The notes: a model not told the origin generated them from the letters alone. A stretch of 64,000 bases of DNA from CAYNWT01 sp964485095 (GCA_964485095.1 CAZAIB010000019.1:1-64000), one strand, 5' to 3'. Counted from the first letter of the stretch, positions 54,754 through 63,929 are shown. Translations and numbers: made by a program.

Positions 54754-55956
54754 TCAGGTTCCCGACACAGCAGGAATCTGAAGCTGTGGTTTGTTTGCCA
54801 TCGAGAGCGTCTCATCGATGATGTCCGCGATTCGCTGAGAATACGCGGCTTCGGTGTATCGTTCGTTGGCATCAATAACGGCACGTTCGACAAGCCGGTC
54901 ACGACGGGCGGCGTCAGTCATCAGCGACAACAATGAATCCGCAAGCGCAGCGGTATCGTCGTAAGGAACAAGCAACGCGTTCTCATCGTGTCGAACAATT
55001 TCCCTCAGACCTCCGACAGCAGAAGCCACCAGTGGAGTTCGCGTGGCGAAGCACTCGATTGCGGTTCGACCAAAGGGTTCAGAAAGCGACGGTACACAAC
55101 AGGCGTCGCAACCATGGTAGAAACTCAACATGTCACTAATCGCGCCGGTGAAGATGACGTGACCGTCCAACGGACCCTTCGTCGTCATCTCAACCATCGA
55201 GTTGGCGAACCCGGAATCAATGGCCCCGGTGATTACAAACTGGCAGGTTGGCAGCTGTTCAAGAATTCTCGGTATCGCCCGGAACAGAAACTCATGTCCC
55301 TTCACCAAACGCAAAGTTCCCGGGAGTCCAATCAGCGGCACGTCTGTCGGCAAACCAAGGTTCGCTCGACTCTGCGCCTGCTCGCCACGTGGAGCAAAGA
55401 ACTTTGGATCGACAGCGTTTGGGACATTCTCCGCGACCGCTGTATTGCCGGCTCCGAAGACATTGGCGGCCACCGCCGATGAATTGACGACAAGCCTGGT
55501 CGAGAACTCGATAATCCGTCCGCGCACGTATGACTTTGCGAAACCTGCAGGCCAGGACAGTTCGCCATGATCGTCAGCGAACAACTCACGGACGTGCCAC
55601 ACGACCGGGATACCCAGTCGACTTGCCGCTCGTGCAGCCGCGTAGCTCACCAGTGTGTTGATGTAGACCAGGTCTGGTTTTGTGCGTTTAAAGGCTTCCT
55701 CGAAAGCTGCAGACGCGAGTTGTTCGGCTCGCATGTTTTTCACGAATCGAAGTAAGCCTGGAGCGCGAAGCCAGTTGCGGTGTTCGACAACATGCGTGGT
55801 GCAAGCGTCACTGCGCTGACTCTCAACGAACGGTCCGTCGAATCCAAAGAAGACGTCGACATCCCAACCACGTTCGATCATGCCGTCGGAAATCATCTGA
55901 CCGCTGATCGTCGAGCCACCAAAGTTCGAACTGTATTGGACCAACGCTAGCCGCAC
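54754..55956 (-). CDS. Glycosyltransferase family 4
   Basis: A 400-aa GT-B enzyme. VRLALVQYSSNFGGSTISGQ opens the acceptor half, and VVWHVRELFADDHG follows. Donor-side signatures are LIGLPGTLRLVKGHEFLFRAI, FVITGAIDSG and VPSLSEPFGRTAIECFATRTPLV with the E-x7-E pair. The GTG at 55956 is chosen because GGGAGG lies 4 nt upstream and the longer TTG start would overlap the preceding gene further. It overlaps the pyruvyl transferase stop by about 10 nt. Specificity unknown. Confidence 0.92.
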   Translation of the reverse strand: MRLALVQYSSNFGGSTISGQMISDGMIERGWDVDVFFGFDGPFVESQRSDACTTHVVEHRNWLRAPGLLRFVKNMRAEQLASAAFEEAFKRTKPDLVYINTLVSYAAARAASRLGIPVVWHVRELFADDHGELSWPAGFAKSYVRGRIIEFSTRLVVNSSAVAANVFGAGNTAVAENVPNAVDPKFFAPRGEQAQSRANLGLPTDVPLIGLPGTLRLVKGHEFLFRAIPRILEQLPTCQFVITGAIDSGFANSMVEMTTKGPLDGHVIFTGAISDMLSFYHGCDACCVPSLSEPFGRTAIECFATRTPLVASAVGGLREIVRHDENALLVPYDDTAALADSLLSLMTDAARRDRLVERAVIDANERYTEAAYSQRIADIIDETLSMANKPQLQIPAVSGT

Positions 55957-57089
55957 GTTGCCTCCCAACCGATCGCCGAATCAACACGTTGCCACATCGT
56001 TTCCAACTGAGCCTTCAGCGATTTGCGCGTTGTTGCCAGACTTTCACGTGTCTGAGTCTGAAAAGTGGAATCCAAATGCGACTCGACTTTCTGGCGTAGA
56101 ACATTGTCGGATGCGTCGAGATTCAGAACCGATTCAGGGCACCCGAAGTCATTCAACAGCATCTCGTACTTATGGCTCCAACCGGTCGCAAGAACCGGGA
56201 CACCGGAAGACAAAGCACTCACCAGCGAATGAAAACGTGAGCCAACGACCAGTGCCGCTTCTGAGATCGTATGCTTCAGCGATAGGGGGTTTGGATCCTG
56301 AACGACTTCAATCGGCTGTTGCAGGCCTTCTTGAATTTGCGGCACAAGATTTCGATCTTCGGCAGCGTCGTGCAAGAGAATTTTTGCCGTGTGCTGTGAC
56401 TCCTGCACAGCCCGAATGCACGTTTGAAGTAAGGGGATGTATTGCCCCGCCTGTGCAGAATCCGATTTGTCCAACATTCGTGTATTCGGCACAAACAAGA
56501 CGTTTTCAGACTTTGACTGCGTCGTATCGTTGCTGGAAATACCGATCGTGATATCCGGGCACAGCAAGACATTTTCTCGCTGCCCAAAGTGTTTCACAAT
56601 GTGATCGAGCGACGCCTGGTCTCGCGGACAAATCAAATCGCTGCGATCAACGATACGACCGAACGCGGCCCGAAGCTCGGCGTTTTCAAATGGACCGAAT
56701 GCCTGCGGCAGTAGCACAACTTTCTTGCCGAGGCTCTTCCAGGTTTCTACCTGATCAGCAAAGTCAATCGTCCTCTTCGCCGGATGCTGGTCTCCAAAAG
56801 CGAACCCTGAAATATCCAACACCGCATCCAGGTCGGCATCTTCGTAGACACCTAACGACTTTCGGAAAGACGCCGGAGTCAACGACATGGCAAGTCGAGT
56901 TCGTCCCCAGCGTTTCCAATCCAGCTTTGTGGCCAGATTGTATCGCAGTCGATCGGCGACACTACCAAACCACGGCGTCACCGCCAGCGTGACATCCGAG
57001 TCGGGAACACCGTAGTGATCGCGAACAGTCGCCAGCATCAGTTCGGCACCCTTGTTCCGGGTACTCGCGCCTGTGACCTCAATGATCAT
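55947..57089 (-). CDS. Polysaccharide pyruvyl transferase family protein
   Basis: A 380-aa CsaB/WcaK-type enzyme that adds ketal pyruvate from phosphoenolpyruvate to a sugar, giving a negative charge. IIEVTGASTRNKGAELMLATV at the N-terminus, VVLLPQAFGPFENAELR, the ICPRDQASLDHI segment and the C-terminal VVGSRFHSLVSALSSGVPVLATGWSHKY (with the conserved Arg and His) are characteristic. I chose ATG 57089, which overlaps the methyltransferase stop by 4 nt, over an upstream start inside that gene. It is followed by a GT4 gene. Confidence 0.93.
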   Translation of the reverse strand: MIIEVTGASTRNKGAELMLATVRDHYGVPDSDVTLAVTPWFGSVADRLRYNLATKLDWKRWGRTRLAMSLTPASFRKSLGVYEDADLDAVLDISGFAFGDQHPAKRTIDFADQVETWKSLGKKVVLLPQAFGPFENAELRAAFGRIVDRSDLICPRDQASLDHIVKHFGQRENVLLCPDITIGISSNDTTQSKSENVLFVPNTRMLDKSDSAQAGQYIPLLQTCIRAVQESQHTAKILLHDAAEDRNLVPQIQEGLQQPIEVVQDPNPLSLKHTISEAALVVGSRFHSLVSALSSGVPVLATGWSHKYEMLLNDFGCPESVLNLDASDNVLRQKVESHLDSTFQTQTRESLATTRKSLKAQLETMWQRVDSAIGWEATCG

Positions 57090-58012
57090 TCGTCGTCGCC
57101 AGTCCAGCCGGCAGGCTTCAGTGGTTTCCAAACACCAGACCGCGTGTATTCTTTCAAAGACCACTGCTTCGGCTCTGTGTCTCCGCCCGTCCAAACACAC
57201 AAACCACACACACCCACATCGACCGAGTGCGAAAAATCCGGCAGACGCCTGAGATGATTCCAACCGTCCAGCATGTCCTGCGACCAGTAGATGTCGTCGA
57301 ACGCAACGATCGCGTTTTCGTTCAGATGCGGTTTAATTCGTTCGTAATAGTGAATCGTTGCGGTCTTCTCATGGTGCCCATCAATCCATGCGAAGTCGAT
57401 TCCATCAGTCAGCGTTGGTAACAGGTGATCCAGAGCATCATTGAAGAACTCGTTATAGATCTCGCCGTCAGGGTTCACGGTATGCACGGAAGCTCTGGCG
57501 ATTTCCGACAGCTCTTTGGAAGCCTCCATCGTGATAAAGCGTTTGCAGCCCGGCACAGACGCCAGGTAGCTGGCACCAATCCCAACGCACGACCCAAACT
57601 CCATCAGGGTCTTCGCCCCTGTTTCTTTTGCAACCAGATGGATCATCTGGCCAACGTCGGCGGGAACACTGGTCCCCATTGCAAGATGACGAGCCGTGAA
57701 CGATTTACGTTCGCCGGGCGCGGTGAGAGTTTCGCCTTCTGCTGCCGGTTTGGGTGAGTAGTACACTGGCACCTGCTCGTCGCCGCGATCCGCAATTTTC
57801 TGGCGAACCCCTTCAACGGTTCGAAACACTTCCGCAGATGTTGGTGGAATGCGGCGCGAGATTGCAGCTTCAAGCCCTGGCTTCAATTCGGCTGGCATCC
57901 CTTCACGAACGAAGCGATCCAGCACGGCCAGGCCTTCGTTCGCTCTCTTCTTCTGAGCGAAATTACGGCGAACGCGCCGGAGCGGCTTACGAATCAGATT
58001 TAACAATGACAT
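57086..58012 (-). CDS. Class I SAM-dependent methyltransferase (O-methyltransferase-like)
   Basis: A 308-aa protein. A basic N-terminus (RKPLRRVRRNFAQKKR) precedes the methyltransferase fold: LMEFGSCVGIGASYLASV is motif I, FAWIDGHHEKTATIHYYERIKPHL the DGxH acidic/His motif seen in Methyltransf_24 type enzymes, and IVAFDDIYWSQDM the metal-binding Asp-Asp. It should methylate a sugar hydroxyl. The start at 58012 (MSLLNL) removes an unconserved upstream part. Its stop overlaps the pyruvyl transferase start; it lies 70 bp downstream of the sulfotransferase gene. Confidence 0.88.
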   Translation of the reverse strand: MSLLNLIRKPLRRVRRNFAQKKRANEGLAVLDRFVREGMPAELKPGLEAAISRRIPPTSAEVFRTVEGVRQKIADRGDEQVPVYYSPKPAAEGETLTAPGERKSFTARHLAMGTSVPADVGQMIHLVAKETGAKTLMEFGSCVGIGASYLASVPGCKRFITMEASKELSEIARASVHTVNPDGEIYNEFFNDALDHLLPTLTDGIDFAWIDGHHEKTATIHYYERIKPHLNENAIVAFDDIYWSQDMLDGWNHLRRLPDFSHSVDVGVCGLCVWTGGDTEPKQWSLKEYTRSGVWKPLKPAGWTGDDE

Positions 58013-58082
58013 GCTGATAGGCTTCAAAAATGAACATGGAGGCGAAGCGGGACAGTCTGGCTGAGCGCAACCAGGAGAACCA

Positions 58083-59057
58083 TCAGATGTTCTCGAACTC
58101 TTTGCCCCAATACGGCGTGAGCGAATAGCCAAGTAACTCGGACAATCCCGCGTTTCGCTTTACAAAGTAGTCCGTAAGAAACTTACGGCTCTCGTCGCCC
58201 ATCGGTTTTGGTTTCACTGGGCGCATCGGATTAACGGTCCGCAGGATCTTGTCGATGTAACCCCACCGTCGCGGGATTACATCTTTCACATTGCCAGGCA
58301 AGAAGTTCGTGTGCTTGTAGCCGATAAATGTTCGCATCAAACGGTTGTGCAGCAACTTCAGCTTCTTGAACCGAGGCGTGCTGCCCAGGTTCTTCGCGCT
58401 GCTTTCCGGTACCAGCGGCGTTTCACTCAGACCGAGAAACCCCAGGACTTCATGGAATACGATCTCTGGCTCTTTCACAAGCTGCTCAAACAACACGACC
58501 TTGATCTGCGACGCATCAAAGCGGTCAAAGTAGGCCTGCAACTGTTCTCGATAGAAACTCCGCTGCAGCAATGGAACCGTCTGGAATCGCAAGCAATCTT
58601 CGAATGAATAGAACGCCCTGCCAGATCGCACCCAGTGCCAGTAGTGCGAATAGGTTCTCTCAACAGGATTGCGAAGAAGGAAGATAAGTTTGACACCCGG
58701 CAATAAGTTGGCGATCCGCTGCGGCGCGTGCTCTGCTGCAAGGTATGTGGGAGTATCTTCGCCAATCAAATGATTGGTCTCAGCAGGTTCGAAAAATGCT
58801 GAGTACCAGTCCAGGTATTCGTCAAAAAAGCGTTCGTAGTCGTACGAGATCCACTCGCCGTTTCCACGAGGGTAGACGAATTCAGGCTGCTGAACGAAGT
58901 CATCGACCGAAAAGAACTTCAGCTCGTAGTCTGGGATAAACACGTCCGGATGGCGACCAAGCATGTGATGCAGCGAAGTCGTCGCACACTTCATCCCACC
59001 CCCAATAATGAAGTCCGGAACGCGGTGCTTCCTACCATTGTGAGTAATGTTTGCCAT
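58083..59057 (-). CDS. Sulfotransferase (II)
   Basis: A 324-aa PAPS-dependent sulfotransferase of the heparan/NodH-like type. DFIIGGGMKCATTSLHHML is the 5'-phosphosulfate loop, LIFLLRNPVERTYSHYWH the 3'-phosphate region with the conserved Arg/Ser, and VLFEQLVKEPEIVFHEVLGFLGL the C-terminal signature. It differs clearly from the sulfotransferase at 37.3 kb, so two positions or two sugars may be sulfated. The ATG at 59057 is 13 nt after the flippase stop; a longer frame from 59195 would overlap that gene. Confidence 0.92.
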   Translation of the reverse strand: MANITHNGRKHRVPDFIIGGGMKCATTSLHHMLGRHPDVFIPDYELKFFSVDDFVQQPEFVYPRGNGEWISYDYERFFDEYLDWYSAFFEPAETNHLIGEDTPTYLAAEHAPQRIANLLPGVKLIFLLRNPVERTYSHYWHWVRSGRAFYSFEDCLRFQTVPLLQRSFYREQLQAYFDRFDASQIKVVLFEQLVKEPEIVFHEVLGFLGLSETPLVPESSAKNLGSTPRFKKLKLLHNRLMRTFIGYKHTNFLPGNVKDVIPRRWGYIDKILRTVNPMRPVKPKPMGDESRKFLTDYFVKRNAGLSELLGYSLTPYWGKEFENI

Positions 59058-59070
59058 CAGGACTGGACGG

Positions 59071-60549
59071 TCAGACGACCTGATTTTCCAGACGGCGGAG
59101 CCTGTTTGCTCGAAGCTCACGCGCGAACGAAACACCCTGAGCCAGCGATTCGTTACCCATCCAGTGACAGACACCAAGATACACGGTCGCCCCAACGGCG
59201 AAATACGTGACTAGTTCAACGTACGGGTTCGTGTTGACGTATGACTGAACCCCCAGGACAACCAAAGCGGCCAGGGCTGCGGGGATGACGCAGGAGCAAA
59301 TCGCGGTCACTTGCTCACGGACTGTGGTTTCTGTTCGGGCTGCAACTTTGCGGAAGTAGACCAAAGAGAACACAGCCAAAGTCATCGCCTCGCCGAAGAT
59401 CATTGCGAGAATACCAAACCGATGACTTACGGCGAGCACGGCCAGTGAGGTAGCTCGGCTCATCAGTTGCAGCCGGATGGCGTCGTTTAAATTGTTCGTA
59501 GCTTTCAACGCAGTTGTGCACGCTTTCCGCAGTGGCACAAGTGCCCCTATCATGCACATCATGCGGAGGTAGGGCACGCAGCCAAGCCACTTTGCAGTCA
59601 ACAGTGCTTCCACCAACGACGGCGCTGCACACGCCAGAAATACCATCGTAGGCGTAATCAGGAACCCGAGCAGTCTGAGAGCTCTTAGATGTAGGTTGGT
59701 CAGATCTCGTGCCGATTCCTGAACACGCGACATCGCGGGGTAAATTACCAGGTTCAATGGCTGAACCACGTTCATCATCCCAAAGTCCATCAACGACTTG
59801 CCTCGCCCGTACAGACCAAGGACTGCCGGAGCAAACATCCGACCGATGACCACCTCGTGCAAATGCTGAAAACTCGTTTCGACAATGCTGAGAAATGAAA
59901 CACGACTTCCGAACGAGAACAGCTTCGACAGACTGTCCATGCTGTAGACAAGCCTCGGCCTGAAGTTTCCAAGCGCCCAAAACATCGCGCACTTTAACGT
60001 GCCAGTGACAAACGCCTGGATCGCCAGACTCCAAACGCCCAGCCCATACCAGGCACAAGTGATTCCGGTAACTCCACCAACAACCATCGAGATCACCGAT
60101 AGTCGGGTCGGTGTCTTAAAATCCAAATTGCGCGTGTACAGAACCGCTTGAATCGCAGACAGGGCACCTGTAATGACACCCAACCCAGTAAAACGAACCA
60201 GTGAGGTCAGGATCGGCTGCGAGTAAAACTCAGCGATATAGGGTGCTCCGCAAAACAAAGCGACGTAAATGACCAGACTGAAAGCAAGGTTGGTATAGAA
60301 CGCAGTTTGGCAGTCGGCGTCTGTAATGTCCTTTTTCTGCACCAACGCAGAACTGAAGCCCGCGTCGACCAACTTCTTCGACAATGCTCCAAAGATGATC
60401 ACCATCCCCAACAAACCATAGTCGTCCGGTGTCAACAGCCGAACCATGATCAACGTCAGAAAGAATCGTAGCCCCTGTTGTGAGCATCGTTGCAGGAAGC
60501 TCCACGCAAGGGCGTTTTTGATTCCGGTTTTCTTTTTCTCAACGGTCAC
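59071..60549 (-). CDS. Oligosaccharide flippase (Wzx-like, MOP superfamily)
   Basis: A 492-aa protein with about twelve to fourteen membrane helices. SFLQRCSQQGLRFFLTLIMVRLLTPDDYGLLGM at the N-terminus and FSSALVQKKDITDADCQTAFYTNL are the standard Wzx/polysaccharide transporter start. It should flip lipid-linked repeat units across the inner membrane. The GTG at 60549 overlaps the nitroreductase-like stop (GTGA, 4 nt) and is preferred to the in-frame start at 60579, which would overlap that gene by 34 nt. It is 13 nt before the sulfotransferase gene. Confidence 0.92.
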   Translation of the reverse strand: MTVEKKKTGIKNALAWSFLQRCSQQGLRFFLTLIMVRLLTPDDYGLLGMVIIFGALSKKLVDAGFSSALVQKKDITDADCQTAFYTNLAFSLVIYVALFCGAPYIAEFYSQPILTSLVRFTGLGVITGALSAIQAVLYTRNLDFKTPTRLSVISMVVGGVTGITCAWYGLGVWSLAIQAFVTGTLKCAMFWALGNFRPRLVYSMDSLSKLFSFGSRVSFLSIVETSFQHLHEVVIGRMFAPAVLGLYGRGKSLMDFGMMNVVQPLNLVIYPAMSRVQESARDLTNLHLRALRLLGFLITPTMVFLACAAPSLVEALLTAKWLGCVPYLRMMCMIGALVPLRKACTTALKATNNLNDAIRLQLMSRATSLAVLAVSHRFGILAMIFGEAMTLAVFSLVYFRKVAARTETTVREQVTAICSCVIPAALAALVVLGVQSYVNTNPYVELVTYFAVGATVYLGVCHWMGNESLAQGVSFARELRANRLRRLENQVV

Positions 60550-61658
60550 GACTCGTTGCCTCGGAAATTGAATCGACACAACTGGTCGAGAGGCTTCTTC
60601 TCTGAGTACGGGACCATGGCTGTTTCATCAGGGTAGCCGACAGCCATGAACATCACCGGACGTTCGTCAACTGCTAGTCCCAGGACATTCGCTGCCAGCA
60701 ATTCGCGCTCTTCAATGTCCGGCCAGTTGATACAGCAACTACTCAGCCCCAGTGTTTCAAGAGCGTACACCAATCCCATGGCTGCAAGCCCACCATCGAT
60801 GTAAATGAGGTGCCGGTCACGTTCGTCGTAGTAATTGGACATGAGTCCGGTAATCACGATCACGACTGGAAAATTGTGATCAAACCCCAGCGTTCCCGCT
60901 GGTAATGGAGCGACTTGTCTAATGAGCTCCGGCGAATCAAAAACCCGGAACTCAAATGGCTGTCGGTTGCATGCGCTTGGAGACTGTGCGGCCACGGCAA
61001 CGGCTTTGCGTATCAACTCCCTCGGAACGGGCTCTTCAGAAAACCACCGAACCGACCTCCGGCGCTTGGCGAGACTAAGAAAATCTTCGTAGCCCACGGC
61101 ATCAAAGTGTGGAGCGCGAACGTATGGTTTGAAATGCTGACTACGATCAGGAGCGTGATCAGACGATCGCGCCATCGGCAGTGACTCGTAGCGTTTCCTC
61201 TGTTCATCGATCACTGCATGAGAGCCTGTGACAGAGAAGTATTCACCAAGAACATCACGAGCCCACAGGTATTCCTGGTCACTCAGTTCGCAGCCGCAAT
61301 CTTTCTGAACAGCTTTCACAAAGCAGTCCATGGTCTCGCGGACATAGTCAACGGCAAAGACATCACGTCGGGGCCGCATGATCAGCCCCTTCTCGATTCG
61401 ATGTACGTTTCGCCTAAGAATTGCTGACGAGCCGGACGGAGCACGTTGATCGATTTCAAACCGGACGCGTCCCAGCAGCGCCGCTTGCTGCTCCCGTCTG
61501 AACTTGCCACACCACACAAAGTAGTAGGCAGAACTCAACATCCGGGATCGAGAACACAATCGCACCAGCCGCGGGTCCACGAATTGGTAGAATCGCCTCC
61601 ACCGCCTTGCGATTGCCCCAGCCACGCGAGCCAGAAATGCGTTTTCGCTCAAAGCCAC
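60546..61658 (-). CDS. Nitroreductase-family protein with long N-terminal region
   Basis: A 370-aa protein. The last ~180 residues are an FMN-type nitroreductase domain: LAKRRRSVRWFSEEPVPRELI (FMN-binding Arg), AVAAQSPSACNRQPFEFRVF (Ser/Asn/Arg-Gln motif), and LETLGLSSCCINW and FMAVGYPDE. The first ~185 residues are basic and helical, include RRNVHRIEKGLIMRPRRDV, and match no domain I know. An oxidoreductase inside a glycan operon could modify a sugar or an amino-acyl substituent, but that is inference. It follows the NusG-like gene by 9 nt and overlaps the flippase start. Confidence 0.86.
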   Translation of the reverse strand: MALSENAFLARVAGAIARRWRRFYQFVDPRLVRLCSRSRMLSSAYYFVWCGKFRREQQAALLGRVRFEIDQRAPSGSSAILRRNVHRIEKGLIMRPRRDVFAVDYVRETMDCFVKAVQKDCGCELSDQEYLWARDVLGEYFSVTGSHAVIDEQRKRYESLPMARSSDHAPDRSQHFKPYVRAPHFDAVGYEDFLSLAKRRRSVRWFSEEPVPRELIRKAVAVAAQSPSACNRQPFEFRVFDSPELIRQVAPLPAGTLGFDHNFPVVIVITGLMSNYYDERDRHLIYIDGGLAAMGLVYALETLGLSSCCINWPDIEERELLAANVLGLAVDERPVMFMAVGYPDETAMVPYSEKKPLDQLCRFNFRGNES

Positions 61659-61667
61659 AAGAACAAG

Positions 61668-62225
61668 CTAGCGTGCGGACTCAACACTGAAGTCATCCAA
61701 TTCAACAAGAACAGATCGTTGCACGAATTCCACATTCACTACCAGACTGCTGCGACCACGTCGCTCACACACGACACCTTCACAGCCTTTGAACGGACCA
61801 CTGCGAATCCGAACCATGGCGCCGGCTTCTAGTTTTTCTTCAACCTGCACAGGGGCGTTTGTGCCAATAAGTTGTGACAGGCGTTGCAAATCTCCCGTCA
61901 GGAGTGCCTTCTCCTCAACGGTGGTCGACTGACTTACGCAGTTCGTTTTCTTCGCGGTCAGAATTTCTTCATGACCACCAAGCAGAAAGACATAGTTAGA
62001 GAATAACGGCATCCAACTGGTCCGAACCCGCCCCGCGGGTGACCGCGATTTCTTCATCGCACAAGGACCATAAAACGGGATTTGCATCGCCGCCAATCGC
62101 CGCATCAAATCCTTCTCCCGACGCGATCGTGTGTACAGCAAGTGCCACTCGGACGATTCGTCTGAATCGGCAAGTTCGAACAGGTTCTCAGGAAACCGAT
62201 CGATCTGTTTTTCAAGAATAGGCAC
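61668..62225 (-). CDS. NusG/RfaH-like transcription antiterminator
   Basis: A 185-aa NusG paralogue. The NGN domain has EWHLLYTRSRREKDLMRRLAAMQIPFYGP and WMPLFSNYVFLLG, and the C-terminal KOW segment has AGAMVRIRSGPFKGCEGVV. Specialised NusG proteins (RfaH, UpxY, LoaP) allow RNA polymerase to read through long polysaccharide operons, matching its place at the head of a ~40-kb locus. I chose GTG 62225 (MPILEKQIDRFPENL) because planctomycete homologues as I know them begin this way and GGAG lies upstream; a longer frame from TTG 62267 exists. It precedes the nitroreductase-like gene by 9 nt. Confidence 0.9.
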   Translation of the reverse strand: MPILEKQIDRFPENLFELADSDESSEWHLLYTRSRREKDLMRRLAAMQIPFYGPCAMKKSRSPAGRVRTSWMPLFSNYVFLLGGHEEILTAKKTNCVSQSTTVEEKALLTGDLQRLSQLIGTNAPVQVEEKLEAGAMVRIRSGPFKGCEGVVCERRGRSSLVVNVEFVQRSVLVELDDFSVESAR

Positions 62226-62406
62226 GTCAGCGCGCACTCCGTGCTTCTGGGTGACACATACCCACAAGCTGTAAGCTGTTTATTTGTAGCAACTTAGGTC
62301 GGATAACACCCTTTTGGGGTGCTCCGCCCATGCCTAGAATGTCGTCACCTGAGAATCGGTGCGAACACTCAAACTGGAAGATTCGATTCAATCCGAACTC
62401 CGAAAC
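62226..62406 (-). promoter_or_regulatory. Leader of the NusG-like gene with a small hairpin
   Basis: The 181-bp gap between the WecA-like stop and the NusG-like start holds a palindrome CACCC(C)AAAAGGGTG at 62307-62321 on the minus strand, a 5-bp stem around a short A-rich loop. It has no T run, so it is a candidate pause or loading element for the NusG-like factor rather than a terminator. No promoter hexamers stand out. Role is inferred from position only. Confidence 0.35.
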
Positions 62407-63912
62407 TTAGCCGACTTTGAGCCGCTGTCGAGAGCTATCATCCGGCGTGACTTCGCTTGAGCGGATGAGTTGCAGCATTTGAGCTTCAAACGGCTTCAGC
62501 CCGACCATGAGCTCCTGACCCCATGCACAGACTGAGTGTGTCTCCCCAGGAAAGCCGGACACTCTGAGCCGACCGGCGAGGGAATTCTCGAAGACCAAAG
62601 GGATGTCCGTTCGAAAGACTGGTTGTTCCGCGTTGTCATTAGCACGTAGAGACCACTTCGCGTGATACTCTTCGCCGATCGCGGGCATGCTGACATTCAG
62701 TTCGATTGAGTCGATGTTAAAGCGTTCTGCGAAGTCAATGAGCAGCTCCCAGAGTTGATCCCACTCGCGGTGCCCCTGGAGGTGAGCCTGAAGCGGCTGG
62801 GCGCCGCTGTCGCGAAGACGACGGTGTGGCGCAAAGGAGGCCGCCAGGTGTTTCACTCGTCGAGCCAACATGCCCAATTCTGTGTGCCCGAACGAGCGCG
62901 TCACGACAAGAATAAGGATGACCAGGGTCGCCGAGCCAAGGGCCAGGTATTCGTTGTTCAGGGCCATGCTGCCGAGCGCTCCAAGACCGGCGACCGCGCA
63001 CAGGAGACCGACGCCAAGCAATAGCTTTGGACCTTCAACACCTCGAGCGATCAGCCTGTGGTGGAGGTGACCGCGGTCGGTTTCGTACAGACTCTTGCCT
63101 GTCATCTTGCGGCGAAGAATTGCCATGGCCACGTCAAAGATGGGGATCGTCCAGATCGCTGTCGGAACCACAAGGGCAGCGGTTGCTGGCCCTTTGAGCG
63201 AACACTTGATCGCGAGGACTCCCAGCAGGAGACCGATGAGCATGCTCCCTGAATCTCCAAGGAAGATCCTGGCAGGCGGAAAGTTATAGACCAGGAAGCC
63301 GGCAAGTGAACCGGCCAGTGCCACCGCAAACAGCGCGTAAGCTCCGTGGCCGTACATTGCCGCCATGCCTGCGAGACCGAGGCTGATGATCAAGCCCAGG
63401 CTACTTGCCAACCCATCAACGCCATCAATTAGATTAAACGCATTGATGGCCCCCAGCAGCCAAAACATCGTGAATGGAATCGAAGCCACTCCGAGGGGAA
63501 TCACGTTGCCAAGCAGAGAGAGTTTCTCGATCTGTAGGCCAAAGCCAACCATGATGCCAGCCACGATGATTTGCCCGAGGAGCTTTTGACGCCCTCTCAT
63601 TCCTCGAGCGTCGTCGAGAACCCCAATCAACACGATCAGTGACGATGCCAGCAGGATCCCCCACAGGAAACCTGTGTCCGCCAGAAGTATGGGTTGCCAT
63701 CGGTTGGGAACAAGCAGCGCAATGACTACACCAATGATCGCCGTGAGGAACACCGGGACGCCACCGCTGACAGCGGTTCGGTTCTCATGAAGCTTGCGAT
63801 GACCATCCGGGTTATCGACTAACCCCCATCTGAGAGCCAACATCCGAAAAACGGGTGTTGCAATCAGGCTCAGGACAGCCGTTATCGCGAATGTTCCAAA
63901 TACTGCTCGCAT
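62407..63912 (-). CDS. WecA/MraY-family phosphoglycosyl transferase with C-terminal extension
   Basis: A 501-aa membrane enzyme that starts repeat-unit synthesis by moving a HexNAc-1-phosphate from UDP-sugar to undecaprenyl phosphate. About eleven helices carry the polyprenyl-phosphate HexNAc-1-P transferase motifs: NPDGHRKLHENRTAVSGG, GVLDDARGMRGRQK, NAFNLIDGVDGLASS, RIFLGDSGSM and DRGHLHHRLI. A cytoplasmic tail of ~130 residues after about 370 is longer than in WecA. It resembles a small regulatory fold, with NIDSIELNVSMPAIG in its middle, and is seen by eye as unassigned. It lies upstream of the NusG-like gene. Confidence 0.94.
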   Translation of the reverse strand: MRAVFGTFAITAVLSLIATPVFRMLALRWGLVDNPDGHRKLHENRTAVSGGVPVFLTAIIGVVIALLVPNRWQPILLADTGFLWGILLASSLIVLIGVLDDARGMRGRQKLLGQIIVAGIMVGFGLQIEKLSLLGNVIPLGVASIPFTMFWLLGAINAFNLIDGVDGLASSLGLIISLGLAGMAAMYGHGAYALFAVALAGSLAGFLVYNFPPARIFLGDSGSMLIGLLLGVLAIKCSLKGPATAALVVPTAIWTIPIFDVAMAILRRKMTGKSLYETDRGHLHHRLIARGVEGPKLLLGVGLLCAVAGLGALGSMALNNEYLALGSATLVILILVVTRSFGHTELGMLARRVKHLAASFAPHRRLRDSGAQPLQAHLQGHREWDQLWELLIDFAERFNIDSIELNVSMPAIGEEYHAKWSLRANDNAEQPVFRTDIPLVFENSLAGRLRVSGFPGETHSVCAWGQELMVGLKPFEAQMLQLIRSSEVTPDDSSRQRLKVG

Positions 63913-63929
63913 AGATCAATCAGTTCCAG

